Source of the DNA: JAICNG01 sp035249985
GTDB lineage: Bacteria > Gemmatimonadota > Gemmatimonadetes > Gemmatimonadales > Gemmatimonadaceae
Direction of reading: 5' to 3'
Assembly: GCA_035249985.1 (NCBI GenBank)
Contig: DATFFP010000030.1
Location: 29,617 to 93,616, forward strand
DNA length: 64,000 nt
Shown: piece by piece, positions 43,399-52,154 of the stretch
Position numbering within the stretch: the stretch's first letter is position 1
Layout of the letters: each line of letters begins with the position of its first letter
Translations under genes and position numbers: made by a program
The notes under the pieces: model-generated
Seen by the model: only the letters and a program-made list of their open reading frames with translations
Told to the model about the DNA's origin: nothing
The model's database searches: none

Positions 43399-43429
43399 CC
43401 GACCCGATCGCGCACAGCTCGGTCCTCGC

Positions 43430-45715
43430 ATGGCGCCCATGCGACGCATCGTCGTCAGCACACTCGTCATTCTCGCCGTCCTCGGCTGTCTCGAGCCGGT
43501 GCCAACGCCTGCGAGTGAGGAGGATGCGCAAACACCCGATGCACCGTCAGACTCCGCCGTTGTAGCAGCCAATACCCATCTCGCTCGCGGCAGGCCCTGG
43601 TATGCATATCAGGCCCTTCGTCCAGCACTTGCGGATTCCGCTCGCCGAACACCCTCCGTCGTCTTCCTCGCTGCCACATCGGCGAGCAGATGGGGCGGGT
43701 GGCGCGAAGTCGAGAGACTTCTCAACGGCGTCGAATGGGCCGATTCACTGTTCAACGGAGAAGGCCGCGTCCTCCTCATACGCGCGGCGCTGGAACGCGA
43801 CGCTGACTCACTCGCCGCCGCGCGCGCGGCGCTCGCTGTGGAGTTCGCCCGGGATCCTGTAGCTCGCGGAGAGCGTCTGGTGCTGCTGGCCCGCGCGCTC
43901 GATCGGCGAAACCGTCTGGACTCGTCGCGTGTGACGTACCTCCGTGCGGCCGAGGATCTCCCTGATATTCGTGACTGGCTGCTGCTTCGAGCTGCCGGCG
44001 TTGCACCATCGCGTGCCCGGCGTGATTCGATCTACGAGCTCCTTTCCACGCCGGCAGCTCGAGGGCGTATGGCCCGGCTCGAGGCGTCGACGCGCGAGCG
44101 CCACGGTGACATTGGCGGGGCCGCTAACGCGTATGAGCGGATGGGCGACTCGCTCTCCGCACTGCGCTTGCGACTCGCGCGCGCCCGTGGGACGTCACGT
44201 CTGGCCTTACGACGACGCCTCATGGCGATGGTACGCGCCGGGAACAGCTATGAGGCGCAACGCGCCGTCGAGATTCTCGATGGCGGAGGAGTCCGTCTCA
44301 CCCGTAGCGAGGAACTCACGGTTGCGCGTATGGCGGGAGCGCGCGGTCTTTGGAGTCGCGCTGCGACGGCATATGGGCGTGCGCTACGCCAATCCGCACT
44401 CGGGGCCCCGGATCGCTACGCATATGGGATCGCGCTGATTCGGTTGGGTCGAGACCGAACTGCCGCTCGAATCCTTGCCCGCATCCAGTCCCCCTCGCCG
44501 CTCGCTCCCGCCGCGTCCTATCAGCGAGCGCGTGCGTTTCTTGGCGCACGGCAAGCCCGCAGCGCTCGGACGGTATTGCGGGATCTAATTCGTCGCCACC
44601 CGCGCGACACCCTAGCGGGCGCGGCGCTGGTGCTCCTGGCCGATCTGGCAATGGACGAGCGGCGCGACGCCGATGCACGGAGCGCGCTCCGCCAGGCGTA
44701 CACGCGCTTCCCGAGCAGTAGCCACGCGGCTCAGGCTCGCTTTCGCGCAGCAGTGCTGGCGTTCGCGGCTGGCCAGCATCGAACAGCCGCCAATGAGCTC
44801 GACTCGCTTCTCGCCCTTCACCCAGGCGCCGATGATGGCATGGCCGCGCGGTACTGGATGGGCCGAGCTCTCCTGGCGATTGGTGACACCGCCACCGCGA
44901 TGGCGCGGTGGCGGACCGTCGCCGCGGAATACCCGTTGTCGTACTACGGCATGCTTGCCGCCGAGCGACTCGGTGAGCGGCCGTGGGCACCGACGCTGGT
45001 TCCGGATTCCTTCGAAGAGATCGAGGAGCTGACTGAGGCGATGTCTCGAGTCGATCACCTCGAGAAGCTCGGCATGGACAGCGAGGCGCGGGCCGAGCTG
45101 GAAGCCCTCGGCGACGCTGCTGACTCGAGCTCGGCGCGGCTGCTCACCACCGCTTACCTCATGCGCGAGCACGGCCTCGTGGCGCGCGGGGTTCAGCTCG
45201 GATGGCGAGCGATCCGCGCGTCGCCATCGGCGGACGCTCGCGCGTATCGACTCGTGTATCCCATCGTGCATCGTGAGGCGATCATTCTGGAGTCGCGCCG
45301 CCGAAATCTCGACCCGGCGCTCGTCGCGGCGATTATCCGGCAAGAATCAGGATTCAACCCGCGGGCGACATCGGGCGCTGGCGCGCGGGGCCTCATGCAA
45401 ATGATGCCCGCGGTCGGCCGCGCGGTCGCTCGGAGCATTGATGTTCCCGAGTGGCGTCCCGATCTGCTCTACCAACCCGACATCAACCTCCAGCTTGGCA
45501 TCAGGCATCTCGAGGCATTCATTTCCCGCTACGAGGCTCCCTATGCACTGGCGGCGTACAACGCCGGTGAATCACGTCTTGTCCGATGGCTCAAGCGGCC
45601 GGGAGCTCGCGATCCGGAGCTGTTCGTCGAACGAATCCCATTTACCGAGACGCGGGACTACGTCCGCATCGTGCTCCGCAATCGAGCGATGTACCGGGCG
45701 CTGTACCACTGGTGA
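43430..45715 (+). CDS. Soluble lytic transglycosylase-like lipoprotein
   Basis: 761 residues. A lipobox ends at Cys20 (VILAVLGC). Residues about 60-600 are TPR-like helices as in Slt70's doughnut domain. The C-terminal SLT domain has catalytic Glu639 (RQESGFNPRA), GARGLMQMMPAVG and YALAAYNAGESRL. It cleaves the glycan strands of peptidoglycan with anhydro-muropeptide formation. Slt-type enzymes are usually soluble, so a lipid anchor is notable. The stop overlaps the next start (GTGA). Confidence 0.94.
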   Translation: MAPMRRIVVSTLVILAVLGCLEPVPTPASEEDAQTPDAPSDSAVVAANTHLARGRPWYAYQALRPALADSARRTPSVVFLAATSASRWGGWREVERLLNGVEWADSLFNGEGRVLLIRAALERDADSLAAARAALAVEFARDPVARGERLVLLARALDRRNRLDSSRVTYLRAAEDLPDIRDWLLLRAAGVAPSRARRDSIYELLSTPAARGRMARLEASTRERHGDIGGAANAYERMGDSLSALRLRLARARGTSRLALRRRLMAMVRAGNSYEAQRAVEILDGGGVRLTRSEELTVARMAGARGLWSRAATAYGRALRQSALGAPDRYAYGIALIRLGRDRTAARILARIQSPSPLAPAASYQRARAFLGARQARSARTVLRDLIRRHPRDTLAGAALVLLADLAMDERRDADARSALRQAYTRFPSSSHAAQARFRAAVLAFAAGQHRTAANELDSLLALHPGADDGMAARYWMGRALLAIGDTATAMARWRTVAAEYPLSYYGMLAAERLGERPWAPTLVPDSFEEIEELTEAMSRVDHLEKLGMDSEARAELEALGDAADSSSARLLTTAYLMREHGLVARGVQLGWRAIRASPSADARAYRLVYPIVHREAIILESRRRNLDPALVAAIIRQESGFNPRATSGAGARGLMQMMPAVGRAVARSIDVPEWRPDLLYQPDINLQLGIRHLEAFISRYEAPYALAAYNAGESRLVRWLKRPGARDPELFVERIPFTETRDYVRIVLRNRAMYRALYHW

Positions 45716-46350
45716 TCGTGGGCTTGGGCGCGGATAGTGAGTCGGCCGCAGCGGCGCCCGTCCCAGCGCTCTCGCTACGGCGTGAGCTCACGCGCAAGGG
45801 GCTGCATCTGCTGTCCACGGTCGTGCCGGTAGGCTATGCCGCAGGCGTCCCCCGCGCGATCGTGATTTGGGCATTGGCTTTCGCCCTCGCCGTAGCCGTC
45901 GCTGTCGAAATCGGCCGTTCACGAAGTGCTCGTGCTCGCACCGTGTTCGACACGGCCGTTGGCGGGCTATTGCGTGAGCACGAGCGGCGAGGCCCGTCAG
46001 GCGCCACGTGGCTGATCATTGCACTACTCGTGGCGGCGCTGGTCTTTCCTCGTGACCTTGCGGTTGCCGCGATGTGCGCGGTCACCCTGGGTGATGCTGC
46101 TGCAGCAATCATCGGAAGGGTGACGGCCCGCTCCGCCGCGCACCGTAAGTCACTCGGCGGGAGTGCAGCGTGCTTCGCGGCGAGTGCAATTTCAGCGAGG
46201 ACGATCGCTGGATTTGCTTGGCCCGAGGCGATGATTGCCGGCATTTTGGCCGCACTCGCGGAACGACCACGGCGTCCGCTCGACGACAATGTTCGCATCG
46301 TGATAGCGGTCGGATGCGGTATCCTGTTGTGGCGCATGGGGTTCTCTTGA
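45712..46350 (+). CDS. CTP-dependent lipid kinase-like membrane protein (dolichol kinase/VTE5-type)
   Basis: 212 residues from GTG 45712, which overlaps the TGA of the transglycosylase gene (GTGA). Multiple membrane segments. The motif TLGDAAAAIIGR followed by RKSLGGSAACF is that of the SEC59/VTE5/VTE6 and bacterial CTP-dependent kinase group, which phosphorylate polyprenols, phytol or diacylglycerol. The opening RRELTRKGLHLLSTVVPVGY also fits. Substrate not determinable. The csp promoter overlaps its stop codon. Confidence 0.75.
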   Translation: MIVGLGADSESAAAAPVPALSLRRELTRKGLHLLSTVVPVGYAAGVPRAIVIWALAFALAVAVAVEIGRSRSARARTVFDTAVGGLLREHERRGPSGATWLIIALLVAALVFPRDLAVAAMCAVTLGDAAAAIIGRVTARSAAHRKSLGGSAACFAASAISARTIAGFAWPEAMIAGILAALAERPRRPLDDNVRIVIAVGCGILLWRMGFS

Positions 46351-46375
46351 CAAAATCTCAAGGTGCACATATATA
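46347..46375 (+). promoter_or_regulatory. Strong vegetative promoter of the cold-shock gene
   Basis: TTGACA (46347-46352) and TATATA (46370-46375) with a 17-nt spacer, an ideal sigma-70 promoter. The -35 overlaps the upstream stop codon. A leader of about 70 nt precedes the csp start. Confidence 0.8.
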
Positions 46376-46452
46376 AGGCCCGCGAGCCAACGCCGGCTCG
46401 CTCCGTCGCAGCGTGGCGACGGAACCGTATCATCCCGCAGGAGGCAGCTCGA

Positions 46453-46653
46453 ATGGCCAGAGGGAAAGTCAAATGGTTCAATGACGCCAAAGGATATGGC
46501 TTCATTGAGCAGGAGAGTGGCGAAGACGTCTTCGTGCACTTCTCCGCTATCGCGATGGAGGGATTCAAGACTCTGTCGGAAGGACAAGAGGTCGAGTTCG
46601 AGATTCGCACCGGAGAAAAAGGGCTGCACGCCGCGAACGTGGTGCGAGTCTGA
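46453..46653 (+). CDS. Cold-shock domain protein
   Basis: 66 residues. RNP1-type GKVKWFNDAKGYGFIEQ and RNP2-type EDVFVHFSAI are both present; the protein is a single OB fold that binds single-stranded RNA and DNA. ATG 46453 is preceded by CAGGAGGCAG, a strong ribosome site; a frame extended upstream to 46363 crosses the promoter. Transcribed from the promoter at 46347 and closed by the terminator at 46691. May be cold induced or constitutive. Confidence 0.97.
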   Translation: MARGKVKWFNDAKGYGFIEQESGEDVFVHFSAIAMEGFKTLSEGQEVEFEIRTGEKGLHAANVVRV

Positions 46654-46690
46654 CACCCAGCCAGACTCTCGGCCGTTCGATGCTGTCTAC

Positions 46691-46722
46691 GCCTGCCGAC
46701 TTCGGCAGGCGTTGACGTTTTA
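46691..46722 (+). terminator. Rho-independent terminator of the cold-shock gene
   Basis: GCCTGCCG and CGGCAGGC form an 8-bp stem with a 4-nt loop, followed by GTTGACGTTTTAG. It lies 38 nt after the stop. Confidence 0.7.
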
Positions 46723-46735
46723 GTAGCTTTCGAGG

Positions 46736-49723
46736 ATGCCGCAACCGCCGTCCTCGCCCCGCCTCTTTCTCATCGATGGCTACGCGCTGATCTATCGCGC
46801 GTTCTTCGCCCTCATCTCGCGCCCACTCACGACGAGTCGTGGGGAGAACACATCGGCAGCGTGGGGGATCGCCAACTTCCTCCAACGCCTTCAGGTCGCG
46901 CACGCGCCCGAATACCTCGGGTGGGTTCACGATTCCGGGCTCTCGTTCCGTCACGAGCGCTATCCGGCCTACAAGGCAACTCGGCAGAAGCTGAGTGACG
47001 AGCTTCAGTCCGATTTTGATCGCGGCATGGAGCGGATCGCCGAGATGCTCAGCGCTTTCCGGGTTCCGGTGCTGGCCGTCGAGGGATACGAGGCGGACGA
47101 TGTGATCGGAACACTGGCTCGCCAGGGTGCACAAGCGGGCGTGAACGTCGTCGTCGTCTCCGGTGACAAGGATTTCCAGCAACTCGTACGCCCCGGGGTA
47201 TGGCTTCTCAATCCCGGTCGAGGGGGCTCCGCGGCAGTGGAAGAACAGTGGGTGAGCGTGGAGAACGCGGGTGAGCGGCTGGGCGTCGACCCATCGCTCG
47301 TCACGGATTATCTCGCACTCGTTGGCGACTCGTCCGACAACGTTCCTGGAGTTCCAGGAATCGGTGACAAGACAGCTCGTGATCTCGTGCAACAGTACGG
47401 CCCTGTGGAGTCGATACTGGCCCACGCCGCGGAGCTGCAGAAGAAGCGGCCCCGGGAGGCGCTCCTCGATCCCGAGAACGCGGCGCGTGCGCGGCTGTCT
47501 AAAGAATTAGTAACGATACGCGACGATCTTCCAATTGCGCTCGATCTCGAGCGTCTGCGTGTGCAGCCTCCCGACGTCTCGCGCCTGCGGCCGCTCTTCG
47601 TCGAGCTCGAGTTTCACAACCTCGCGCGAGATCTGGCGCCCGAGGTGGTCGCCGCGCCGGAACGGCCCGCGGTCCAGTATGAAACCGTCGACACCGTCGA
47701 GCGCATGCGCGAGGTGCTCGCACTCGCCCGGCGCGTACCTCACGTCGCAATCGACACGGAAGTGACCGTCGACTTCGACAGTCCAACGCCGGGCGACCCG
47801 CTGCGTTCCACCCTGGTTTCCATCGCAATCGCGGTCGCTCCGGGAGAGGCGTACTACTTTCCGTTCCGTCACCGCTCTCGGTCGGTCACGCAGGGCGAGC
47901 TCCTCGTCGACATTCCCGGGGACCGCGCGCCCACGGATGCACGCGAAGATCGGGGCCTGGTGATGGGTGGAGACGAAGCGGTCGCCGTCGCGACGATGGA
48001 TGAATCCTCCACGGCGAAGCCGGCCCGTCGGAAGAAACCTGCTGCCGCGGCGCGAGTGGAGCCGGACTCCCTCGCCGCACGGGCCCTGGCGCGCGGCAAG
48101 CAGCTCGTTCGCAACCTGCCCGCCCTCGATGCAGCCGAGATGGCCCCGCTGCGTGAATTCCTCGAGGACGATGCGGTCATCAAGGTGGTGCAGAACGCGA
48201 AGTTCGACGTGCTGGCATTCCGGCGGGCTGGTATCGATGTCCGCGGGTTGACGTTCGACACCATGCTCGCGAGCTACGTGCTGGATCCCGGCCGTCGCTC
48301 GCATGGGCTCGATGTCCTCGCGCTGGAGTTTCTCGAGCATCGCATGACCTCGTTCCAGGAGTTGTGCGGGCGTGGGAAGACAGCGATCCCCTTCGATGAG
48401 TGTCCCATCGAATGTGCCCGTGATTACGCCTGCGAAGATGCCGACATGACTCTTCAGCTGCATGAACGTTTTGCGCCACAGCTGGAGTCATACGGTCTCA
48501 TGCGTCTCTTCCGCGAGATCGAGATGCCGCTGGTCGAAGTGCTCGCGCGCATGGAATCCGAGGGAGTTTCGATCGATCTCGAATGGTTCCGCTCACTCAA
48601 GGCGCGTTTCAAGGCCGAGCGTCAGGCAGTCGAACGCGGCATTTATGACATCGCGGGAACCGAGTTCAACATCAACTCGAATCTTCAGCTTCGAGAAATC
48701 CTTTTCGACAAGCTCAAGCTGCCGGTATTGAAGCGTACGTCTACGGGGCCTTCGACCGACGCCAGCGTGTTACAGGAGCTCGCCGAGCAAGGGCACCAGC
48801 TACCCGAGCGCCTGATGGAGTACCGTGAGCTGTCGAAGCTCGAAAACACGTATCTCGATACGCTTCCGGCGCTCGTGCACCCTACGACCGGTCGTTTGCA
48901 CACCTCGTTCAATCAAACGGTCGCGACGACGGGAAGGCTCTCGTCGAGCGATCCCAACCTTCAGAACATTCCGATTCGGAGAGAGCTGGGACGCGATATT
49001 CGGCGCGGGTTCATCCCCCGAAAGGGCTGGAAGCTCGTCGCCGCCGATTACTCACAGATCGAGCTCCGCCTCCTGGCGCACTTGTCGGACGACACCGCGT
49101 TCGTAGATGCATTTCGCGCCGGTGGCGATATCCACCGCCAAACGGCCGCGATCATTTTCGGGGTGCCGGTTGATTCCGTCTCGGCGGAAATGCGGGCGCG
49201 TGCGAAGACGATCAACTTCGCCACGATCTATGGGCAGGGTGCGCACGCCCTCTCGCGGCAGCTCCGCATTGAATTCGCGGAGGCGCGCGCCTTCATCGCG
49301 GCGTACTTCGAGCGCTTCCAGGGAATTCGGCGCTATCTCGATTCCATGGTCGAGTTTGCGCGCGAGCATGGATACGTTCAAACCATCTTTGGGCGCCGGC
49401 GATACATTCCGGAGCTGCGCGATCGCAACTTCAACGTGCGCGCCTTTGGCGAGCGAACGGCAGCCAACTCACCGATTCAAGGCTCGGCTGCCGATCTGAT
49501 CAAGATCGCCATGATCCGCATTGACCACGGGTTGGGTGCACATGATCTGCGAACCAAGATGTTGCTCCAGGTTCACGATGAGCTCGTATTCGAGGCACCG
49601 CCGGACGAGATCGACGTTGTCACGAGCCTGGTCAAGCGTGAGATGGAACAGGCCGCGGTGCTTTCTGTCCCGTTGGTCGTCGATATAGGCATCGGGGACA
49701 ACTGGATGGAGACCAAGGAGTAG
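46736..49723 (+). CDS. polA: DNA polymerase I
   Basis: 995 residues. 5'-3' nuclease domain from LFLIDGYALIYRAFFAL through ILVGDSSDNVPGVPGIGDK (about residue 1-290). The 3'-5' exonuclease domain keeps Exo I (AIDTE), Exo II (NAKFD) and Exo III (YACEDAD), so proofreading is likely. The polymerase domain has motif A DYSQIELRLLAHLS, O-helix RARAKTINFATIYGQG and motif C LQVHDELVFE. Residues of about 380-455 are a basic, Ala-rich, low-complexity insertion inside the exonuclease domain. Used in Okazaki fragment processing and repair. Confidence 0.98.
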   Translation: MPQPPSSPRLFLIDGYALIYRAFFALISRPLTTSRGENTSAAWGIANFLQRLQVAHAPEYLGWVHDSGLSFRHERYPAYKATRQKLSDELQSDFDRGMERIAEMLSAFRVPVLAVEGYEADDVIGTLARQGAQAGVNVVVVSGDKDFQQLVRPGVWLLNPGRGGSAAVEEQWVSVENAGERLGVDPSLVTDYLALVGDSSDNVPGVPGIGDKTARDLVQQYGPVESILAHAAELQKKRPREALLDPENAARARLSKELVTIRDDLPIALDLERLRVQPPDVSRLRPLFVELEFHNLARDLAPEVVAAPERPAVQYETVDTVERMREVLALARRVPHVAIDTEVTVDFDSPTPGDPLRSTLVSIAIAVAPGEAYYFPFRHRSRSVTQGELLVDIPGDRAPTDAREDRGLVMGGDEAVAVATMDESSTAKPARRKKPAAAARVEPDSLAARALARGKQLVRNLPALDAAEMAPLREFLEDDAVIKVVQNAKFDVLAFRRAGIDVRGLTFDTMLASYVLDPGRRSHGLDVLALEFLEHRMTSFQELCGRGKTAIPFDECPIECARDYACEDADMTLQLHERFAPQLESYGLMRLFREIEMPLVEVLARMESEGVSIDLEWFRSLKARFKAERQAVERGIYDIAGTEFNINSNLQLREILFDKLKLPVLKRTSTGPSTDASVLQELAEQGHQLPERLMEYRELSKLENTYLDTLPALVHPTTGRLHTSFNQTVATTGRLSSSDPNLQNIPIRRELGRDIRRGFIPRKGWKLVAADYSQIELRLLAHLSDDTAFVDAFRAGGDIHRQTAAIIFGVPVDSVSAEMRARAKTINFATIYGQGAHALSRQLRIEFAEARAFIAAYFERFQGIRRYLDSMVEFAREHGYVQTIFGRRRYIPELRDRNFNVRAFGERTAANSPIQGSAADLIKIAMIRIDHGLGAHDLRTKMLLQVHDELVFEAPPDEIDVVTSLVKREMEQAAVLSVPLVVDIGIGDNWMETKE

Positions 49724-49878
49724 GCTTTTCAGGGCTCGACGGCGTCTCGTTTTCAGGCACCTGTGGTCTCGCATTCTGCGTCGAACGTCGCATTTCGGCG
49801 GCCCAAACCGCTATCCCACCGTGGTTTTCTGCCACCGTAAACAAAGTCGTACCAACCACTTAGCTAAAAGTCCACTCA

Positions 49879-49894
49879 CGGCACCGGCATTGCC
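49879..49894 (+). promoter_or_regulatory. Putative sigma-54 promoter of the pilin gene
   Basis: CGGCACCGGCATTGCC contains GG-N10-GC with a GGCAC core and TTGC, the -24/-12 layout. Start of transcription would be near 49905, about 39 nt before the pilin ATG. An inverted repeat GGGCA-GTAG-TGCCC lies directly downstream (about 49904-49917). Confidence 0.5.
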
Positions 49895-49943
49895 TTCCCC
49901 TAAGGGCAGTAGTGCCCCTAAATCCGCCGAAGGCATGGTCTCC

Positions 49944-50330
49944 ATGATTTACCATAAACGCAATTCAGGCTTCACGCTGATCGAACTGTTGATCGTGGTA
50001 GTGATCATCGGGATTCTCGCAGCGATTGCGATCCCGAAGTTCGCCAACACGAAGGGAAAGGCATACGCAGCCGCGATGCGCAGCGACTTGCGCAATCTCG
50101 CGGTAGCTCAGGAGTCGTACTTATACGACCACCATGTGTATGCAGGTTCCCTTGGCGCGATGAACGTCAATCCCTCCAACGGGGTGACGATCACCATTGG
50201 CGTCGCGACCGCCCAGGGCTGGAACGCGCAAGCCGAGCACTACATGGCGAGCCCGATCCGCTGCTATATCTACGTCGGTAACGCTCCGCTGGCACCGGCG
50301 ACGACCGACGGCGTAGTGGTCTGCCAGTAG
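49944..50330 (+). CDS. Type IV pilin-like protein with prepilin signal
   Basis: 128 residues from ATG 49944 (an ATG at 49935 is the alternative). The prepilin peptidase site is NSG followed by FTLIELLIVVVIIGILAAIA, with Glu at +5, so it would be cleaved and methylated by PilD and assembled into a pilus or pseudopilus. The globular part (about 95 residues) is short. Two cysteines at C-terminal positions (IRCYIY and VVVCQ) could form the loop disulfide. It stands apart from other pil genes. Possibly expressed from a sigma-54 promoter. Confidence 0.9.
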   Translation: MIYHKRNSGFTLIELLIVVVIIGILAAIAIPKFANTKGKAYAAAMRSDLRNLAVAQESYLYDHHVYAGSLGAMNVNPSNGVTITIGVATAQGWNAQAEHYMASPIRCYIYVGNAPLAPATTDGVVVCQ

Positions 50331-50354
50331 TAACAACAGCGCACACGGACGTGA

Positions 50355-50654
50355 GTGGATAGACTCCCACCCACCGTCGACTACATCGAGTTCGCGAAGC
50401 GTCGTGATGGGATGATCCACGCGATGGATGGTGGGCTGTGGCTGCACCGCCACGTATGGAAGGGGCACAGGATGGCGCACCTCGTATCGACTGATCGAGA
50501 GCGCCTCCTCGAGTATGGACGCGCGGTTGGCTTGCCGGAGCATCGACTCCAATTCAAGCCGCTCAAGGATCCGCGCACCGGCATCCGACGCGATGCCTGG
50601 CACTGGGATCTCGTCGGCGAATGGCTCCCGCCAAAGGTTACCGAGGATCGTTGA
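50355..50654 (+). CDS. Small hypothetical protein, DUF4031-like
   Basis: 99 residues from GTG 50355, 24 nt after the pilin stop. WKGHRMAHLVSTDRERLLEY, then GLPEHRLQFKPLKD and the WHWDL near the end resemble DUF4031 (small proteins with a Trp and a His-Trp/Tyr-Asp-Leu motif), a family of unknown function. No signal peptide. Followed directly by a strong terminator whose stem overlaps its stop codon. Confidence 0.6.
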   Translation: MDRLPPTVDYIEFAKRRDGMIHAMDGGLWLHRHVWKGHRMAHLVSTDRERLLEYGRAVGLPEHRLQFKPLKDPRTGIRRDAWHWDLVGEWLPPKVTEDR

Positions 50655-50692
50655 GGGGCGAGGAAGTTCACTTCCTCGCCCCTCTTTTTTTT
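50653..50692 (+). terminator. Strong Rho-independent terminator
   Basis: A 14-bp perfect stem (GAGGGGCGAGGAAG with its complement), a 4-nt loop and a run of eight or nine T, overlapping the stop codon of the DUF4031-like gene. It also overlaps the stop codon of the convergent MFS gene. Confidence 0.93.
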
Positions 50693-52088
50693 ATCCTTTC
50701 GTGTCCGCAATCAATCGTCGTTCCGCCTCACGAGCAGCCTGCTCGCCAACGCGAACGTTGACGAACGCGAGCAGGATGCCGCCCAGCGCAAAGAACGCGA
50801 TCACGGATAGAATCGCTCGGCGGCTCGACCCTGTCGTTCCAATAACGGACGCGAACAAGAGTGGCCCGAAGATACCGGCGAACTTGTTGAAAACACTGAA
50901 GAACCCAAAGAATTCGCCCGACTTGTGGCGCGGGATCATGTTCGCGAACAGGGAGCGCGACAAGGCCTGCGTTCCACCCTGCACCATGCCAACGAGGGCC
51001 GCCAGGATGTAGAAGTGGGTCGCCGTACTCATGTGATAGCCAAGGATGCTGATCCCCGTGTAGACCAAGAGTCCCGCGAAGATCGCCCGCTTGGCTCCGA
51101 TGCGTCCGGCGATCATGCCGAACAGAAACGAGAACGGAATACCGAGAAACTGAACAATGAGAATCGCCGTGATCACCGCATCCTGCGGAATGTTCAGCTC
51201 GGTGGCATAGGCAGCCGCCATCTTCTGGATGGTGCTGATGCCGTCATTGTAAAAGAGGAACGCAATGAGCATCAGAAACGCGTGTCGGTATCCGCGCAGC
51301 TCGTGAAAAGTCTCGCCGAGGCGCACGAACGCATGTCGCACGACGCTTCCGCGCGGCGTCTCGTCGGGCTCGAGAAGTCGCGGTGGCTCGCGAACACCCC
51401 GGAAGAGCGGAATCGAGAAAAGGAGCCACCATACGGCGACGGAAAGAAACGCCAGCCGCACCGGCAGTGTCGCCTCGTCGGGGGTGAGCCCGTCACCAGA
51501 CGGTAGCCCGAACCACTCCGGCTTTTGAATCCAGGCGAGGTTCAACGCGAGGAGCACTCCGCCTCCCGTGTACCCGATCGCATATCCCGCGGTCGATACA
51601 CGATCCATCTCTGTTTCACTCGCGATGTGCGGAAGCAACGACTCGTAAAACACGTACGTCGCCGCGACGGAGCTCATCGACAGCACGTACAGCACCTCCG
51701 CGAGTCGCAGGTCGCCGGAGCCGATGAAGAACATGGCCGCCGTGGAAAGAACGCCCGTCACGAGAAAGATCCCGAGCAACCGCTTCTTGCGTCCCGAGTA
51801 ATCCGCGATCGCTCCGAGTACGGGGGAGAGAAGCGCCACGATCGCGACGCTGATGGCGTTCGCAGTCGCGAGATGCTGGTTCGCGACCTCCGAGGGTACG
51901 TTCGCCCCGGCGACGCGGATGAAATAAATCGGAAATACCGCCACCATGATCGTGGTTTGCACCGACGAAGCAGCCCAATCGTACATGGCCCATGAGCGCA
52001 GCTCACGGCGATGCAGGCCGAGTCGACTCAACATGCCTGACTTGCCGGGAGCCTGCCCATCCGCGATTGTCCCGCCCGTCCTTTCCAT
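50691..52088 (-). CDS. MFS transporter of the UMF1/Atg22-like family
   Basis: 465 residues with 12 predicted membrane segments. The N-terminal MYDWAASSVQTTIMVAVFP and VFYESLLPHIAS, and the IGYTGGGVLLALN stretch are typical of UMF1-type permeases (Atg22-like). Such proteins export small molecules or efflux amino acids; substrate unknown. The C-terminus is cytoplasmic and basic. Its stop abuts the T-tract of a terminator for the opposite strand. Confidence 0.88.
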   Translation of the reverse strand: MERTGGTIADGQAPGKSGMLSRLGLHRRELRSWAMYDWAASSVQTTIMVAVFPIYFIRVAGANVPSEVANQHLATANAISVAIVALLSPVLGAIADYSGRKKRLLGIFLVTGVLSTAAMFFIGSGDLRLAEVLYVLSMSSVAATYVFYESLLPHIASETEMDRVSTAGYAIGYTGGGVLLALNLAWIQKPEWFGLPSGDGLTPDEATLPVRLAFLSVAVWWLLFSIPLFRGVREPPRLLEPDETPRGSVVRHAFVRLGETFHELRGYRHAFLMLIAFLFYNDGISTIQKMAAAYATELNIPQDAVITAILIVQFLGIPFSFLFGMIAGRIGAKRAIFAGLLVYTGISILGYHMSTATHFYILAALVGMVQGGTQALSRSLFANMIPRHKSGEFFGFFSVFNKFAGIFGPLLFASVIGTTGSSRRAILSVIAFFALGGILLAFVNVRVGEQAAREAERRLIADTKG

Positions 52089-52154
52089 GACGCTCCTTGT
52101 ACGGGTTGTTGCGCAGCCGTTGACGCGCCGTCCTCGGGACTCGATTTTTGCCGC

